Below, in pieces: positions 9,053 through 16,243 of a stretch of 64,000 bases of DNA. Each line of letters begins with the position of its first letter. The stretch's first letter is position 1. The translations under genes and the position numbers were made by a program. Below the pieces are notes generated by a model. The model searched no databases, was not told where the DNA came from, and saw only the letters and a list, made by a program, of their open reading frames with translations. Source of the stretch: Saprospiraceae bacterium (lineage in GTDB: Bacteria; Bacteroidota; Bacteroidia; Chitinophagales; Saprospiraceae); contig JAIYAP010000031.1 in the NCBI GenBank assembly GCA_027488935.1, positions 1-64,000 of the forward strand, given 5' to 3'.

Positions 9053-10201
9053 ATGAAACATTACGACCTTATTATTGTAGGCGGCGGGGTGTTGGGCACC
9101 TTTCATGCCATGCATGCACTCGAACTGGGCTTGCGCGTTGCGGTATTGGAACGCAGCAAAACGCCCCGCGGTTCTTCAGTACAAAATTTCGGACAGGTTG
9201 TCCCTTCCGGCATGGACGCCAAATGGCAACAATACGGCCGTAAAAGTCTGGAGATTTATAAAGGGATGCAGGCACAATTTGATATTTCCGCCCGTCAAAA
9301 CGGCTCGGTTTATATCGCATCGAATGCCGAAGAAATGACCCTGCTGGAAGAATTGGCGGCCATCAACCAGGCCAATGATTACCCCTCGGAACTGCTGAGC
9401 GCGGAACAAACGCTGGCCCGTTACGCGGGTTTGCGCGCTGATTACTGCGTTGGGGCCTTGTTTTTCCCTGAAGAAATTACCCTGGAACCGCGTATCGCAT
9501 TGGCCCGCATTCAACAATACCTGGTAGAACAACGCGGTTTGGACTTATTTACCCAAACCTTAGCCATCGGAATTGAAAGCAACAGCGCAGGCTGCCAGGT
9601 ACATACCAGCGACCAACGCCGCTTTGAAGCAGACCAGGTATTGGTGTGCAGCGGTTATGAATTTCAAACGCTTTATCCTGAAATATACGCCCAAAGCGAC
9701 TTGCAAGCGGTAAAACTGCAAATGATTTTGCTTGAACAGCAGTCAACGCAAGTTATTCCGGGCTCTATCCTCACTGGCTTGAGTATTCGCCGGTACGAGA
9801 GTTTCCGCGAATGTCCGTCGTATGCCGCCATTAAAGCGCGGGAGGACGCCGATAGTTTAGACCGCAAATGGGGCATTCATATCCTGTTCAAACAAACAGC
9901 AGACGGTTCTATTATCCTCGGTGATTCGCATGAATACGCCGACGCCGCTGTTTCAGAGGAGTTGCGCATCGAATTAAAGGAGGAAATCAATCAGTATATG
10001 ATCGAATCGGGCAAACGCATTTTTGACTTACAAAACTGGAACGTGCGTGAAACCTGGGCAGGCGTGTATGCTCAGTGTAAAACAAGCGATATTTTCCGCC
10101 ATACCATCGACGGCCGGATCCATTTGCTTACCGGTATCGGGGGTAAGGGTATGACGGGCAGCGCAGGATTTGCATCAGAAAACATTCAAAACTATCTATG
10201 A
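9053..10201 (+). CDS. FAD-dependent oxidoreductase of the phosphonate-associated TIGR03364 type
   Basis: This 382-aa DAO-like flavoenzyme has an N-terminal Rossmann dinucleotide motif (LIIVGGGVLGTFHAMHALE) with the GxGxxG pattern at residues 8-13, and a C-terminal second FAD segment (GIGGKGMTGSAGFASEN). Members of this clade are found next to phosphonatase-like HAD enzymes and are proposed to oxidatively deaminate aminophosphonates such as 2-aminoethylphosphonate or derivatives. Here the HAD gene follows with a 4-nt ATGA overlap, which is the expected arrangement. The product would be a phosphono-aldehyde passed to the next enzyme. A CACCTTCG sequence at 9024-9031 may be its -7 element. The exact amine substrate is not deducible. 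Confidence 0.87.
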   Translation: MKHYDLIIVGGGVLGTFHAMHALELGLRVAVLERSKTPRGSSVQNFGQVVPSGMDAKWQQYGRKSLEIYKGMQAQFDISARQNGSVYIASNAEEMTLLEELAAINQANDYPSELLSAEQTLARYAGLRADYCVGALFFPEEITLEPRIALARIQQYLVEQRGLDLFTQTLAIGIESNSAGCQVHTSDQRRFEADQVLVCSGYEFQTLYPEIYAQSDLQAVKLQMILLEQQSTQVIPGSILTGLSIRRYESFRECPSYAAIKAREDADSLDRKWGIHILFKQTADGSIILGDSHEYADAAVSEELRIELKEEINQYMIESGKRIFDLQNWNVRETWAGVYAQCKTSDIFRHTIDGRIHLLTGIGGKGMTGSAGFASENIQNYL

Positions 10202-10869
10202 TCCAATTAGTTGTATTCGATATGGCCGGCACTACGGTCGACGAACAAAATGTGGTGTACAAAACCGTTCACCAAGCCTTGTTGCGCGGTGGATTTGACG
10301 TAAGTCTCGATACCGTGTTGTGGCATGGCGCTGGAAAAGAGAAATTTCAGGCCATCAAAGATGTGCTTGCACACTTACAAAACGGGGTGATAGACGAAAA
10401 GATCGCCAAAGCGATCCACAAAGACTTTGAGCAATTGCTGGATGCAGCGTATGCGGTGTTACAGCCTATTCCGATGCCAGGCGCAGAGCAGGTTTTTGCC
10501 GAATTGCGCGCACGCGGTATTAAAGTGGTGCTCAATACGGGGTACAAACGCACCGTAGCCGAATTTTTGCTGCACCGCCTGAAATGGACGGTCGGTACAA
10601 CGGTTGATATGCTTTACACGGCCGACGACACGACCATGGGTCGTCCGCACCCGGATATGATTCAGGCTGCGATGGCTGCTTTAGGTGTTACCGATGCCAA
10701 AAATGTGGCAAAAATCGGGGATTCCATGATTGATATTGAAGAAGGTAAAAATGCGGGCTGCGGTATTGCGGCGGGGATTACGACGGGCGCTCAAAGCGAG
10801 GAGCAATTGCGGTTGGCGGAGCCTACGCATATTTTGCATGGATTGGGGGAGGTTTTGGAGTTGGTGTAG
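10198..10869 (+). CDS. Phosphonatase-like HAD hydrolase (TIGR03351 type)
   Basis: This 223-aa HAD enzyme has the phosphonatase form of motif I (FDMAGTTVDE; D8 the nucleophile, with A in place of the second Asp), a cap region containing a Lys (GAGKEKFQAI) that could form the Schiff base with an aldehyde, motif II (LNTGYKR), Arg in place of the usual HAD Lys (GRPHPDMI), and the acidic motif IGDSMIDIEEG. These are the distinguishing features of phosphonoacetaldehyde hydrolase-like enzymes, which cleave a C-P bond. It is translationally coupled to the FAD oxidase (ATGA overlap). No PhnW transaminase or phosphonate transporter is in the window. Confidence 0.88.
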   Translation: MIQLVVFDMAGTTVDEQNVVYKTVHQALLRGGFDVSLDTVLWHGAGKEKFQAIKDVLAHLQNGVIDEKIAKAIHKDFEQLLDAAYAVLQPIPMPGAEQVFAELRARGIKVVLNTGYKRTVAEFLLHRLKWTVGTTVDMLYTADDTTMGRPHPDMIQAAMAALGVTDAKNVAKIGDSMIDIEEGKNAGCGIAAGITTGAQSEEQLRLAEPTHILHGLGEVLELV

Positions 10870-10875
10870 AGAGCA

Positions 10876-11071
10876 CGTAGAGTGAGGTTCCACGGAGGAG
10901 CTCGGAGGTATGGAGTTTCACGGAGAAAAGGGGTTCCACGGAGGAGCTCGAAGGCATGGAGTTTCACAGAGTTAACATTCTGAGGGAATTGTGCATTGTG
11001 TTATTTACCATAAAACCATTTCTCCGTGTAACTCCTTACCTCCGAGCTCCTCCGTGGCACCCTACTCTACA
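10876..11071. repeat. Palindromic intergenic repeat, copy 1
   Basis: Two arms of about 53 bp (10876-10928 and 11019-11071) are inverted copies of each other; the inner 43 bp differ at 3 positions. They share the GGAGGAGCTCGGAGG block. A second, partial left arm (about 10932-10970) and an AT-rich centre (CTGAGGGAATTGTGCATTGT) lie between. Copy 2 at 12710-12850 has the same order and orientation. The element could fold into a very long hairpin and may end transcripts from both sides. Confidence 0.85.
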
Positions 11072-11098
11072 TGGAACCCTACTCTACGCCCTCCCCCC

Positions 11099-12631
11099 CT
11101 ACAACACCAGGACCTTCCCGCGCAACAACACCTCCCCCGCTTTACCGGCCACGCTCCAAAAATAAGCACCTGCCGGCAAACCCGCTAAAGAAATTTCAAT
11201 ACCCGCTTGGGCTGCATCCAGCGGCACCGAACGGACCAAACGCCCATGCAGGTCGAACAGATGCCAGTTAGCGCCTTGCTCAAGTGCATGATTGACCACC
11301 AGTTTTACATAAGTAGTAGCAGGGTTGGGGAACACCGACACTGCAGGCAATGGACTCACCGGGCCACCGATCGTACCAACGGTGCTGGTGCAAGGCAGGC
11401 CCGGGTTTTCGGGCGGCCCCAGGCGGAAATTGGGAAATGAGGGCATGGAGGCGCCACAAGGCGTGGGCAACACCAAGCCATGCTGCTCCACATTGCAAGC
11501 CAGACCAGGTGCATCCGGGTTGTGGATTACATGAAAATACCGGGTGTCTCCGCCTGCCAGGCCGTATATTTTACAGTCGGGTGCGAGTTGAAGTTGCTGA
11601 AACAGCGTGGCGACCGGGGCTGCAAATCCATCCCATTCGGCTACCAGGGTTTGAGAGGCGCTGATATCGGGTGCTTGCAGGTCTAACTGAAAGAGTTTAA
11701 ACCTTGCCCCGAGGTACAAAAATCGTCCATTGGGTGAAATCGCACAACCTACTTCACCGATGGATAGTTGGTTGCCATAATCGTAGTGGATCGTATCAAA
11801 TTTTGTAAAAACACCTGTTTCCCGGTCAAAATCATATACCATAATTGGATTAAAAGGATTTGTTCGGTATAGTTTTGTACCATCCTGCGAAAACACCACC
11901 TGCCCATAACCTTCCCCGGGAATACTTGCTGTTATGCCGATTTTTTGTGTGAACGTATCGACAATGCCATCTTTGGTAAATTTCAGGATATAAAAGGCAT
12001 TGTTCTTGCGTCGGGGGGTGATGATCCACCAGTCTTTTCCATTAGCATTTTTAATAGGTAATAACTCACCAAATGCCAAGGTATCCTTAATTAATTCAAC
12101 ATTTTTAAAAGTTACCCTACCTTTACCGGCATTAAATCGCCTGTCCACCGTCGAGTATAAAAGTTTATCTGTGTATACATTTTTATTAGGCGTATTGTCC
12201 ACCGTAATGTGCTTATGAAACATGGTATAAACACTATCTTGTTCAGGGACAGGTAAAAATACCGCGCTTTGAATACCCGAACCATAGCCGTCATCATACT
12301 GCACACAACGCAACTGGTGCAAATAGCCCGGATTTATTTCTTCCCCATTTTCAATAATTTGATCATCCGCTCCGCCGATATCACATCCATTGGAGTAGGC
12401 AATTAAATTTCCGGCAGTATCGCAGATGCTTGCGTTGCATACAAACATGTTGATTTTCCTAAAATTGTAATATACAGATACCGGTTTTTGGCTAAAATTT
12501 AACACCATTCCGCCATGGGTAGTTGTAGTCGTATTATTGTTATCACCGGAAATCCAGATGTAGTCATGTTTTTGTGCCAAAATATAAAATGGCGCAATAC
12601 CAATAAGTAGTGTTAGTAGTAGTTTTTTCAT
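11099..12631 (-). CDS. Secreted protein with T9SS type A sorting domain
   Basis: This 510-aa protein has a signal peptide (MKKLLLTLLIGIAPFYILAQ), a large body with beta-propeller-like strands and the ASICDTAGNLIAYSNG pattern also seen in the CHU_C proteins at 49-53 kb. Its C-terminal sorting domain of about 75 residues (VSVFPNPATTYVKL, then LFDLHGRLV and a terminal GKVLVL) is typical of type IX secretion type A cargo. It should be exported and attached to the cell surface. The frame stays open 41 codons further upstream, but that stretch reaches towards repeat copy 2 and has no signal peptide, so 12631 is the chosen start. The gene is bracketed by the two repeat copies. Confidence 0.88.
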   Translation of the reverse strand: MKKLLLTLLIGIAPFYILAQKHDYIWISGDNNNTTTTTHGGMVLNFSQKPVSVYYNFRKINMFVCNASICDTAGNLIAYSNGCDIGGADDQIIENGEEINPGYLHQLRCVQYDDGYGSGIQSAVFLPVPEQDSVYTMFHKHITVDNTPNKNVYTDKLLYSTVDRRFNAGKGRVTFKNVELIKDTLAFGELLPIKNANGKDWWIITPRRKNNAFYILKFTKDGIVDTFTQKIGITASIPGEGYGQVVFSQDGTKLYRTNPFNPIMVYDFDRETGVFTKFDTIHYDYGNQLSIGEVGCAISPNGRFLYLGARFKLFQLDLQAPDISASQTLVAEWDGFAAPVATLFQQLQLAPDCKIYGLAGGDTRYFHVIHNPDAPGLACNVEQHGLVLPTPCGASMPSFPNFRLGPPENPGLPCTSTVGTIGGPVSPLPAVSVFPNPATTYVKLVVNHALEQGANWHLFDLHGRLVRSVPLDAAQAGIEISLAGLPAGAYFWSVAGKAGEVLLRGKVLVL

Positions 12632-12709
12632 TGGAAAACAAATATGGCTGCTTTGAAGTGTTATACTTGGGTATGGTTTGGATATAATTTTAGCGATATG
12701 CGGGGGCGC

Positions 12710-12850
12710 GTAGAGTGAGGTTCCACGGAGGAGCTCGGAGGTGCGGAGTTTCACAGAGATTACATCCTGAGGGAATTGTGCATTGTATTATTTACTATAA
12801 AATCATTTCTCCGTGTAACTCCGTTCCTCTGAGCTACTCCGTGGAACCCC
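12710..12850. repeat. Palindromic intergenic repeat, copy 2
   Basis: This is the second copy of the element at 10876-11071, in the same orientation, without the extra left arm. The left arm (12710-12760) and right arm (about 12806-12850) are imperfect inverted copies. The centre keeps the CTGAGGGAATTGTGCATTGT block. It sits between the T9SS gene start and xseB. Confidence 0.85.
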
Positions 12851-12856
12851 TTTATT

Positions 12857-13057
12857 TTAAGAAACCTCTCCACCCATCAACCCAGCCACCGCTTCCTCCG
12901 TCTGCCGCAACTGGTTTTTACAAAACTGCACCAGCTCAGTAGCCCGGGCAATTTTAGCAGGCAGTTCATCTATACTTACTTGTTCGTTTTGCAGGGCCGC
13001 AACGATTTGTTGTAATTCTTCATAAGCACTGCTGTAGGTCAGCTCTGTTTTTTTCAT
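12857..13057 (-). CDS. xseB: Exodeoxyribonuclease VII small subunit
   Basis: This 66-aa, all-helical protein fits XseB in length and pattern (LTYSSAYEELQQIVAAL, then a Leu-rich second helix with LVQFCKNQL). Several XseB subunits bind the large subunit XseA to form exonuclease VII, which degrades single-stranded DNA in repair and recombination. XseA is not in the window. The ATG overlaps the stop of the upstream SET-domain gene by 4 nt (ATGA), so the two are co-translated. Repeat copy 2 begins 7 nt past the stop and may act as terminator. Confidence 0.88.
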   Translation of the reverse strand: MKKTELTYSSAYEELQQIVAALQNEQVSIDELPAKIARATELVQFCKNQLRQTEEAVAGLMGGEVS

Positions 13058-13479
13058 TGCGGCCTTGTTTTATGTACCGGGTGTTCCGGATCTTCAAACC
13101 ATACTTTGGTCTGGTTGTCCGCTTCGCCGTTGTAATTAATCAGGATTTCGGCGCCTGCTTCTATATTTTTAATACAATAAAAATCGATGGTATTGGCCTC
13201 AAAATCCATGCCGTACTCCGCATTGGGTGCGTAGGAATGGTTGTAAAGGGAGCCATAACCAAGGCATACCGCGTACCAGTCGCCTTCATCGCCCCAGTCG
13301 AAATAATAATCGTCGAGCATGGTTTTTCGGATGGCATCCAGTTCGGCGCGTGGGAAAAGCAGGATCGGACAAATTTCTATAATTTCCCCTGCTTCAATAT
13401 TGCGTGCAGCAAAAACACCTTGACCGTGTAATTCGGAAGGTGCAACATAAATCATTGCGTGTTGAACACTCATAGTCAA
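13054..13479 (-). CDS. SET domain protein-lysine methyltransferase-like protein
   Basis: This 141-aa protein is essentially a bare SET domain: an N-terminal GQGVFAARNIEAGEII strand pair, the pseudoknot segment YGSLYNHSYAPNAEYG (with the NHS motif that contacts SAM) and the closing GAEILINYNG with the catalytic-type Tyr. SET enzymes methylate protein lysines using SAM; the bacterial targets are mostly unknown. It is the upstream partner of xseB with a 4-nt overlap. A second ATG two codons in (13473) is an equally good start. Family membership is well supported, substrate is not. Confidence 0.87.
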   Translation of the reverse strand: MTMSVQHAMIYVAPSELHGQGVFAARNIEAGEIIEICPILLFPRAELDAIRKTMLDDYYFDWGDEGDWYAVCLGYGSLYNHSYAPNAEYGMDFEANTIDFYCIKNIEAGAEILINYNGEADNQTKVWFEDPEHPVHKTRPQ

Positions 13480-13485
13480 TCAATT

Positions 13486-14307
13486 TTACCAGTCGCCGCC
13501 AGCCCCGCCACCGCCGAAACTGCCGCCACCAAAGCTACCACCATCGGAACCGCCGCCCCAGGAACTACCGCCGGAACTGCCGCCGCCACCCCAACCACTG
13601 CCTGCGCCCCAGCCTGCACCCCACATGCTGCCGCCAGCGCCGGAATGCGTGATCATGCGGGCACCGCGTTTGGCAGCACGGAATACAAAAAAGAGAATTA
13701 AGAAAAATACAATCAGAAAAATAACCAAAACCACCATGCCGGCCTTTGCATCGCCCGGTTCGCCGTCGTTTTTGAACTCGCCGGAAAGGGCCTTGATGAT
13801 TTCATTGGTACCGGCGTCTATCCCTTCGTAATATTTCTTTTCCCGAAAAAACGGGCCCATCGTATTGCGAATGATTTGTCCGGCCAAAATATCGGGCAAC
13901 GCGCCCTCGGTGCCATACCCCGTGGCGATAAAAATACCGCGATCGGGCTGCTCGCTTTTGATGAGCATTACCACCCCGTTGTTTTTACTTTTTTTGCCAA
14001 TGCCCCAGCGGTTACCAAGTTCAATGGCATAGGAAGATTTGTCGTAATCGCCCAAATTGGGGCGAATCATCACGACAAGCTGGGTAGAGGTAGAGTCGTG
14101 GTAGCGGCGCAACTTTTCCTCCAGCATGGCGACCTGATTGCGATCGAGCCAATTGGAAAAGTCGTGCACATACACCGCAGGTTCTGGTTTGGGTGGAAAT
14201 ACATCTGTTTGTGCCCCTAAAAAGGATGGCAGAAAAGCCAGTGCGACCCAAAATACGCGTAAACAAGCTTTGCTGATGGTATGCATGTCGGAAAGTTGCT
14301 TAACCAT
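13486..14307 (-). CDS. TPM domain protein with glycine-rich tail (YgcG-like)
   Basis: The protein has a signal peptide (ACLRVFWVALAFLPSFLGAQ), a TPM domain of about 130 residues (VHDFSNWLDRNQVAMLEEKL, GNRWGIGKKSKNNGVVML), a transmembrane helix (VVLVIFLIVFFLILFFVF) and a C-terminal Gly/Ser/Trp-rich tail. This is the usual layout of YgcG-type proteins, which are membrane anchored with the TPM domain in the periplasm. TPM domains have been linked to photosystem repair and membrane protein quality control elsewhere; the role here is unknown. The ATG at 14307 overlaps the upstream stop by 8 nt; 14286 is an alternative start with a cleaner signal peptide. It is the last gene of the lemA-TPM-TPM operon. 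Confidence 0.85.
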   Translation of the reverse strand: MVKQLSDMHTISKACLRVFWVALAFLPSFLGAQTDVFPPKPEPAVYVHDFSNWLDRNQVAMLEEKLRRYHDSTSTQLVVMIRPNLGDYDKSSYAIELGNRWGIGKKSKNNGVVMLIKSEQPDRGIFIATGYGTEGALPDILAGQIIRNTMGPFFREKKYYEGIDAGTNEIIKALSGEFKNDGEPGDAKAGMVVLVIFLIVFFLILFFVFRAAKRGARMITHSGAGGSMWGAGWGAGSGWGGGGSSGGSSWGGGSDGGSFGGGSFGGGGAGGDW

Positions 14308-14728
14308 ATATGATTTCATCGGGCAGTTCATTTTCGTTGTTATTTGGATCGGCTGGAAAAAAGGCCTGAAGCCGTTCGCCAATTTGCTGAATTACAGCAC
14401 ATAAGCCATCGGCGGCTAAATCGCGTTGCAGGTGTTCTTTGAACAGTTGTTTTTCAGCCGTCCAAAAATGAAACCCGACGGCGTCATTGATCCCTGTATC
14501 GCCCCAGAAAGCGAAATGCCGGGATTTATCGGCCAGATAAATCAACACGGCATTGCGCTGCTGGGTATTAAACATACCAAAAAGATGAAACAACTCCGCG
14601 GCCCGTTCGACCGGGTGATCGCGCAAGCAAAAATCTTCCACATACACCCGGATTTCGCCGCTGGTGCTTTGTTCTGCTGCGCGAATGGCATCGGTGATGC
14701 GCGCTTCTTCTTCTTTTGTAAATAGCAT
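14300..14728 (-). CDS. TPM domain protein
   Basis: This 142-aa protein consists of one TPM domain (FTKEEEARITDAIRAAE at the start, SGEIRVYVEDFC, then NAVLIYLADKSRHFAFWGD) with no signal peptide and no clear membrane segment. It is probably cytoplasmic or peripherally bound. It lies between lemA (2 nt upstream) and the membrane-bound TPM gene (8-nt overlap). That order of LemA, soluble TPM and Gly-rich TPM recurs in many Bacteroidota and suggests a membrane-associated complex. Its biochemical activity is not established. Confidence 0.87.
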   Translation of the reverse strand: MLFTKEEEARITDAIRAAEQSTSGEIRVYVEDFCLRDHPVERAAELFHLFGMFNTQQRNAVLIYLADKSRHFAFWGDTGINDAVGFHFWTAEKQLFKEHLQRDLAADGLCAVIQQIGERLQAFFPADPNNNENELPDEIIYG

Positions 14729-14730
14729 GG

Positions 14731-15324
14731 TTAGAATTTTACTTCCGGTGCGCGATCAGAACCGGCTGTTGCCTGAAAATAACCTTTTGGCGTAAAGCCG
14801 AACATGCCTACCAGCAAATTGGTTGGGAAACGGCGGATACTTGAATTGTAGTCATTTACCGCTTCATTGAAGTTTTTACGCTCTACCGAAATGCGGTTTT
14901 CCGTGCCTTCCAATTGTTGTTGCAAACCGAGGAAGCTCTGGTTGGCTTTCAGATCCGGGTAATTTTCGGTGATCATCAACAATTTACCCAATGCGCCCGA
15001 CAAACCTTGTTGCGCTTGTTCGAAACGTTGAATGTTTTCAGGGGTCAATTCATTCGGATCCACTTTTACCTGAGTCGCGGATGCACGCGCCTGTACGACT
15101 GCAGTAAGAGTTTGTTGCTCAAAATTGGCATAGCCTTTTACCGTGTTTACCAGGTTCGGAATCAAATCGGCGCGGCGTTGGTATTGATTTTCTACCTGTG
15201 ACCATGCTTTTTTTACATTTTCTTCTTTGCTCACGGCGCCGTTGTAGGAACCGCACATGCTGAATACCAATACGACCACGAGGCCGATCATGATCAAAGG
15301 AAGGTATTTACGAAAGTCCATCAT
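14731..15324 (-). CDS. lemA: LemA family protein
   Basis: This 197-aa protein has an N-terminal membrane anchor (LPLIMIGLVVVLVFSMC) and the LemA core: YNGAVSKEENVKKAWSQVE, then QYQRRADLIPNLVNTVKGYA and a long helical bundle ending RRFPTNLLVGMFGF. LemA proteins are anchored in the inner membrane with a helical domain outside; their function is unclear. It is the first gene of the lemA-TPM-TPM operon. A TATCTTCG sequence on the minus strand (15375-15368) about 45 nt upstream may be the -7 element. Confidence 0.92.
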   Translation of the reverse strand: MMDFRKYLPLIMIGLVVVLVFSMCGSYNGAVSKEENVKKAWSQVENQYQRRADLIPNLVNTVKGYANFEQQTLTAVVQARASATQVKVDPNELTPENIQRFEQAQQGLSGALGKLLMITENYPDLKANQSFLGLQQQLEGTENRISVERKNFNEAVNDYNSSIRRFPTNLLVGMFGFTPKGYFQATAGSDRAPEVKF

Positions 15325-15367
15325 GTTGTTTAAATTGTGAGTATCGTTTTGATTTAGAATGCGAGGG

Positions 15368-15375
15368 CGAAGATA
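15368..15375 (-). promoter_or_regulatory. Possible -7 element (TATCTTCG) for lemA operon
   Basis: Read on the minus strand this is TATCTTCG, one base from the TAnnTTTG consensus, about 45 nt before the lemA ATG. Support rests on the sequence match and position only. Confidence 0.35.
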
Positions 15376-15415
15376 ACCGCTGTTGCGGAGGTTTTTAGAG
15401 ATTTATCGTCCAGAT

Positions 15416-16183
15416 TTATCCAATCATCTGCCGATCTCGGATGACAGCCGCCAAAATGCCTGCTGCGATGCCTGCATTGAGCGATTCGGCGCCGCCCTGC
15501 GGATGCTTGGGGATGGTCAGCCGGTGGTGCAGCAAAGCTTCCGCTTCCGGGCTTAATCCGCGGCCTTCCCGCCCCACCACCAAGATGCCAAATTGGGGCA
15601 AATCTATTTTAAACACCGACTCTCCACCCAATACAGCGCCTAAAACCGGCCATTCGGGCAAAGCTGCGCACAAATCGGCCAATTCCAGCTCAGCGGTAGC
15701 AACCCGTAAAAATGCGCCCATACTGGCCTGGATTACTTTTGGGCTATAAACGTCCACGGTATCGGGCGCGCAAAACAGGGCCGGGAAACCAAACCAGTCG
15801 GCAATGCGGAGGATGGCCCCCAGGTTGCCAGGATCCTGAATACCATCGGCGAAAAAGCAAAAATCGGGGCGTATTTCCCGGGGATCCAGCTGTTTTTCGG
15901 GCATATTGGCAACAATCAATACCTGGTTTGGGGTTGTTAGGTTGGATATTTTTTTTAGTTCAATTTCGTGAACAACGTTAAAGTTATCCAAATGTGGCCG
16001 GAGGAGGTCGGGATTTTGTGCGGCCCAACGTTCCGTAGCAAAGATCGAATCGACAACTATTTGCGGTTGTTGCAAGAGTTCGATGGCGATTTTATCACCT
16101 TCCACCACGAACTTTCGGTACTTTTGCCGGTATTTCTTGACGGAGAGGCTGGCGATAAATTTTTGTTGGTTGGCAGAGAGCAT
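15416..16183 (-). CDS. TrmH/SpoU-family RNA methyltransferase
   Basis: This 255-aa enzyme has an N-terminal substrate-binding part (KKYRQKYRKFVVEGDKI) and a C-terminal SPOUT domain with the three typical motifs: DGIQDPGNLGAILRIADWFG, ILVVGREGRGLSPEA, and LTIPKHPQGGAESLNAGIA. These form the knotted SAM site used for 2'-O-methylation of rRNA or tRNA. The start at 16183 gives a normal SpoU N-terminus; the frame continues upstream for 49 codons, but that part is antisense to the TamL gene start. The gene is divergent from the Omp85 gene with 60 nt between start codons. The modified nucleotide cannot be assigned. Confidence 0.9.
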   Translation of the reverse strand: MLSANQQKFIASLSVKKYRQKYRKFVVEGDKIAIELLQQPQIVVDSIFATERWAAQNPDLLRPHLDNFNVVHEIELKKISNLTTPNQVLIVANMPEKQLDPREIRPDFCFFADGIQDPGNLGAILRIADWFGFPALFCAPDTVDVYSPKVIQASMGAFLRVATAELELADLCAALPEWPVLGAVLGGESVFKIDLPQFGILVVGREGRGLSPEAEALLHHRLTIPKHPQGGAESLNAGIAAGILAAVIRDRQMIG

Positions 16184-16215
16184 ATTGTGCGTGGTGCAGC
16201 CTTGTTGCAAAGGCC

Positions 16216-16223
16216 TACTTTTG
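16216..16223 (+). promoter_or_regulatory. -7 promoter element (TACTTTTG) for the TamL-like gene
   Basis: An exact TAnnTTTG match lies 20 nt before the ATG at 16244, within the 60-nt divergent region. It supports 16244 as the real start, since the longer open frame starts upstream of this promoter. Confidence 0.55.
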
Positions 16224-16243
16224 ATTTTGATGATTTGAATGTT

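Noticed and set aside
12632-12754. Longer N-terminus of the T9SS gene at 11099
   Set aside because: It extends into repeat copy 2 and has no signal peptide; the start at 12631 gives a good one.
10876-12850. Composite transposon formed by the two palindromic repeats
   Set aside because: No transposase and no target-site duplication were seen; the enclosed gene is a T9SS surface protein.
13459-13701. Small Ala/Thr-rich plus-strand gene
   Set aside because: It is antisense to the glycine-rich tail of the TPM protein and reflects its biased codons.
15968-16243. N-terminal extension of the TamL-like gene
   Set aside because: The extension is antisense to the RNA methyltransferase gene, lacks family similarity and lies upstream of the promoter and lipoprotein signal at 16244.
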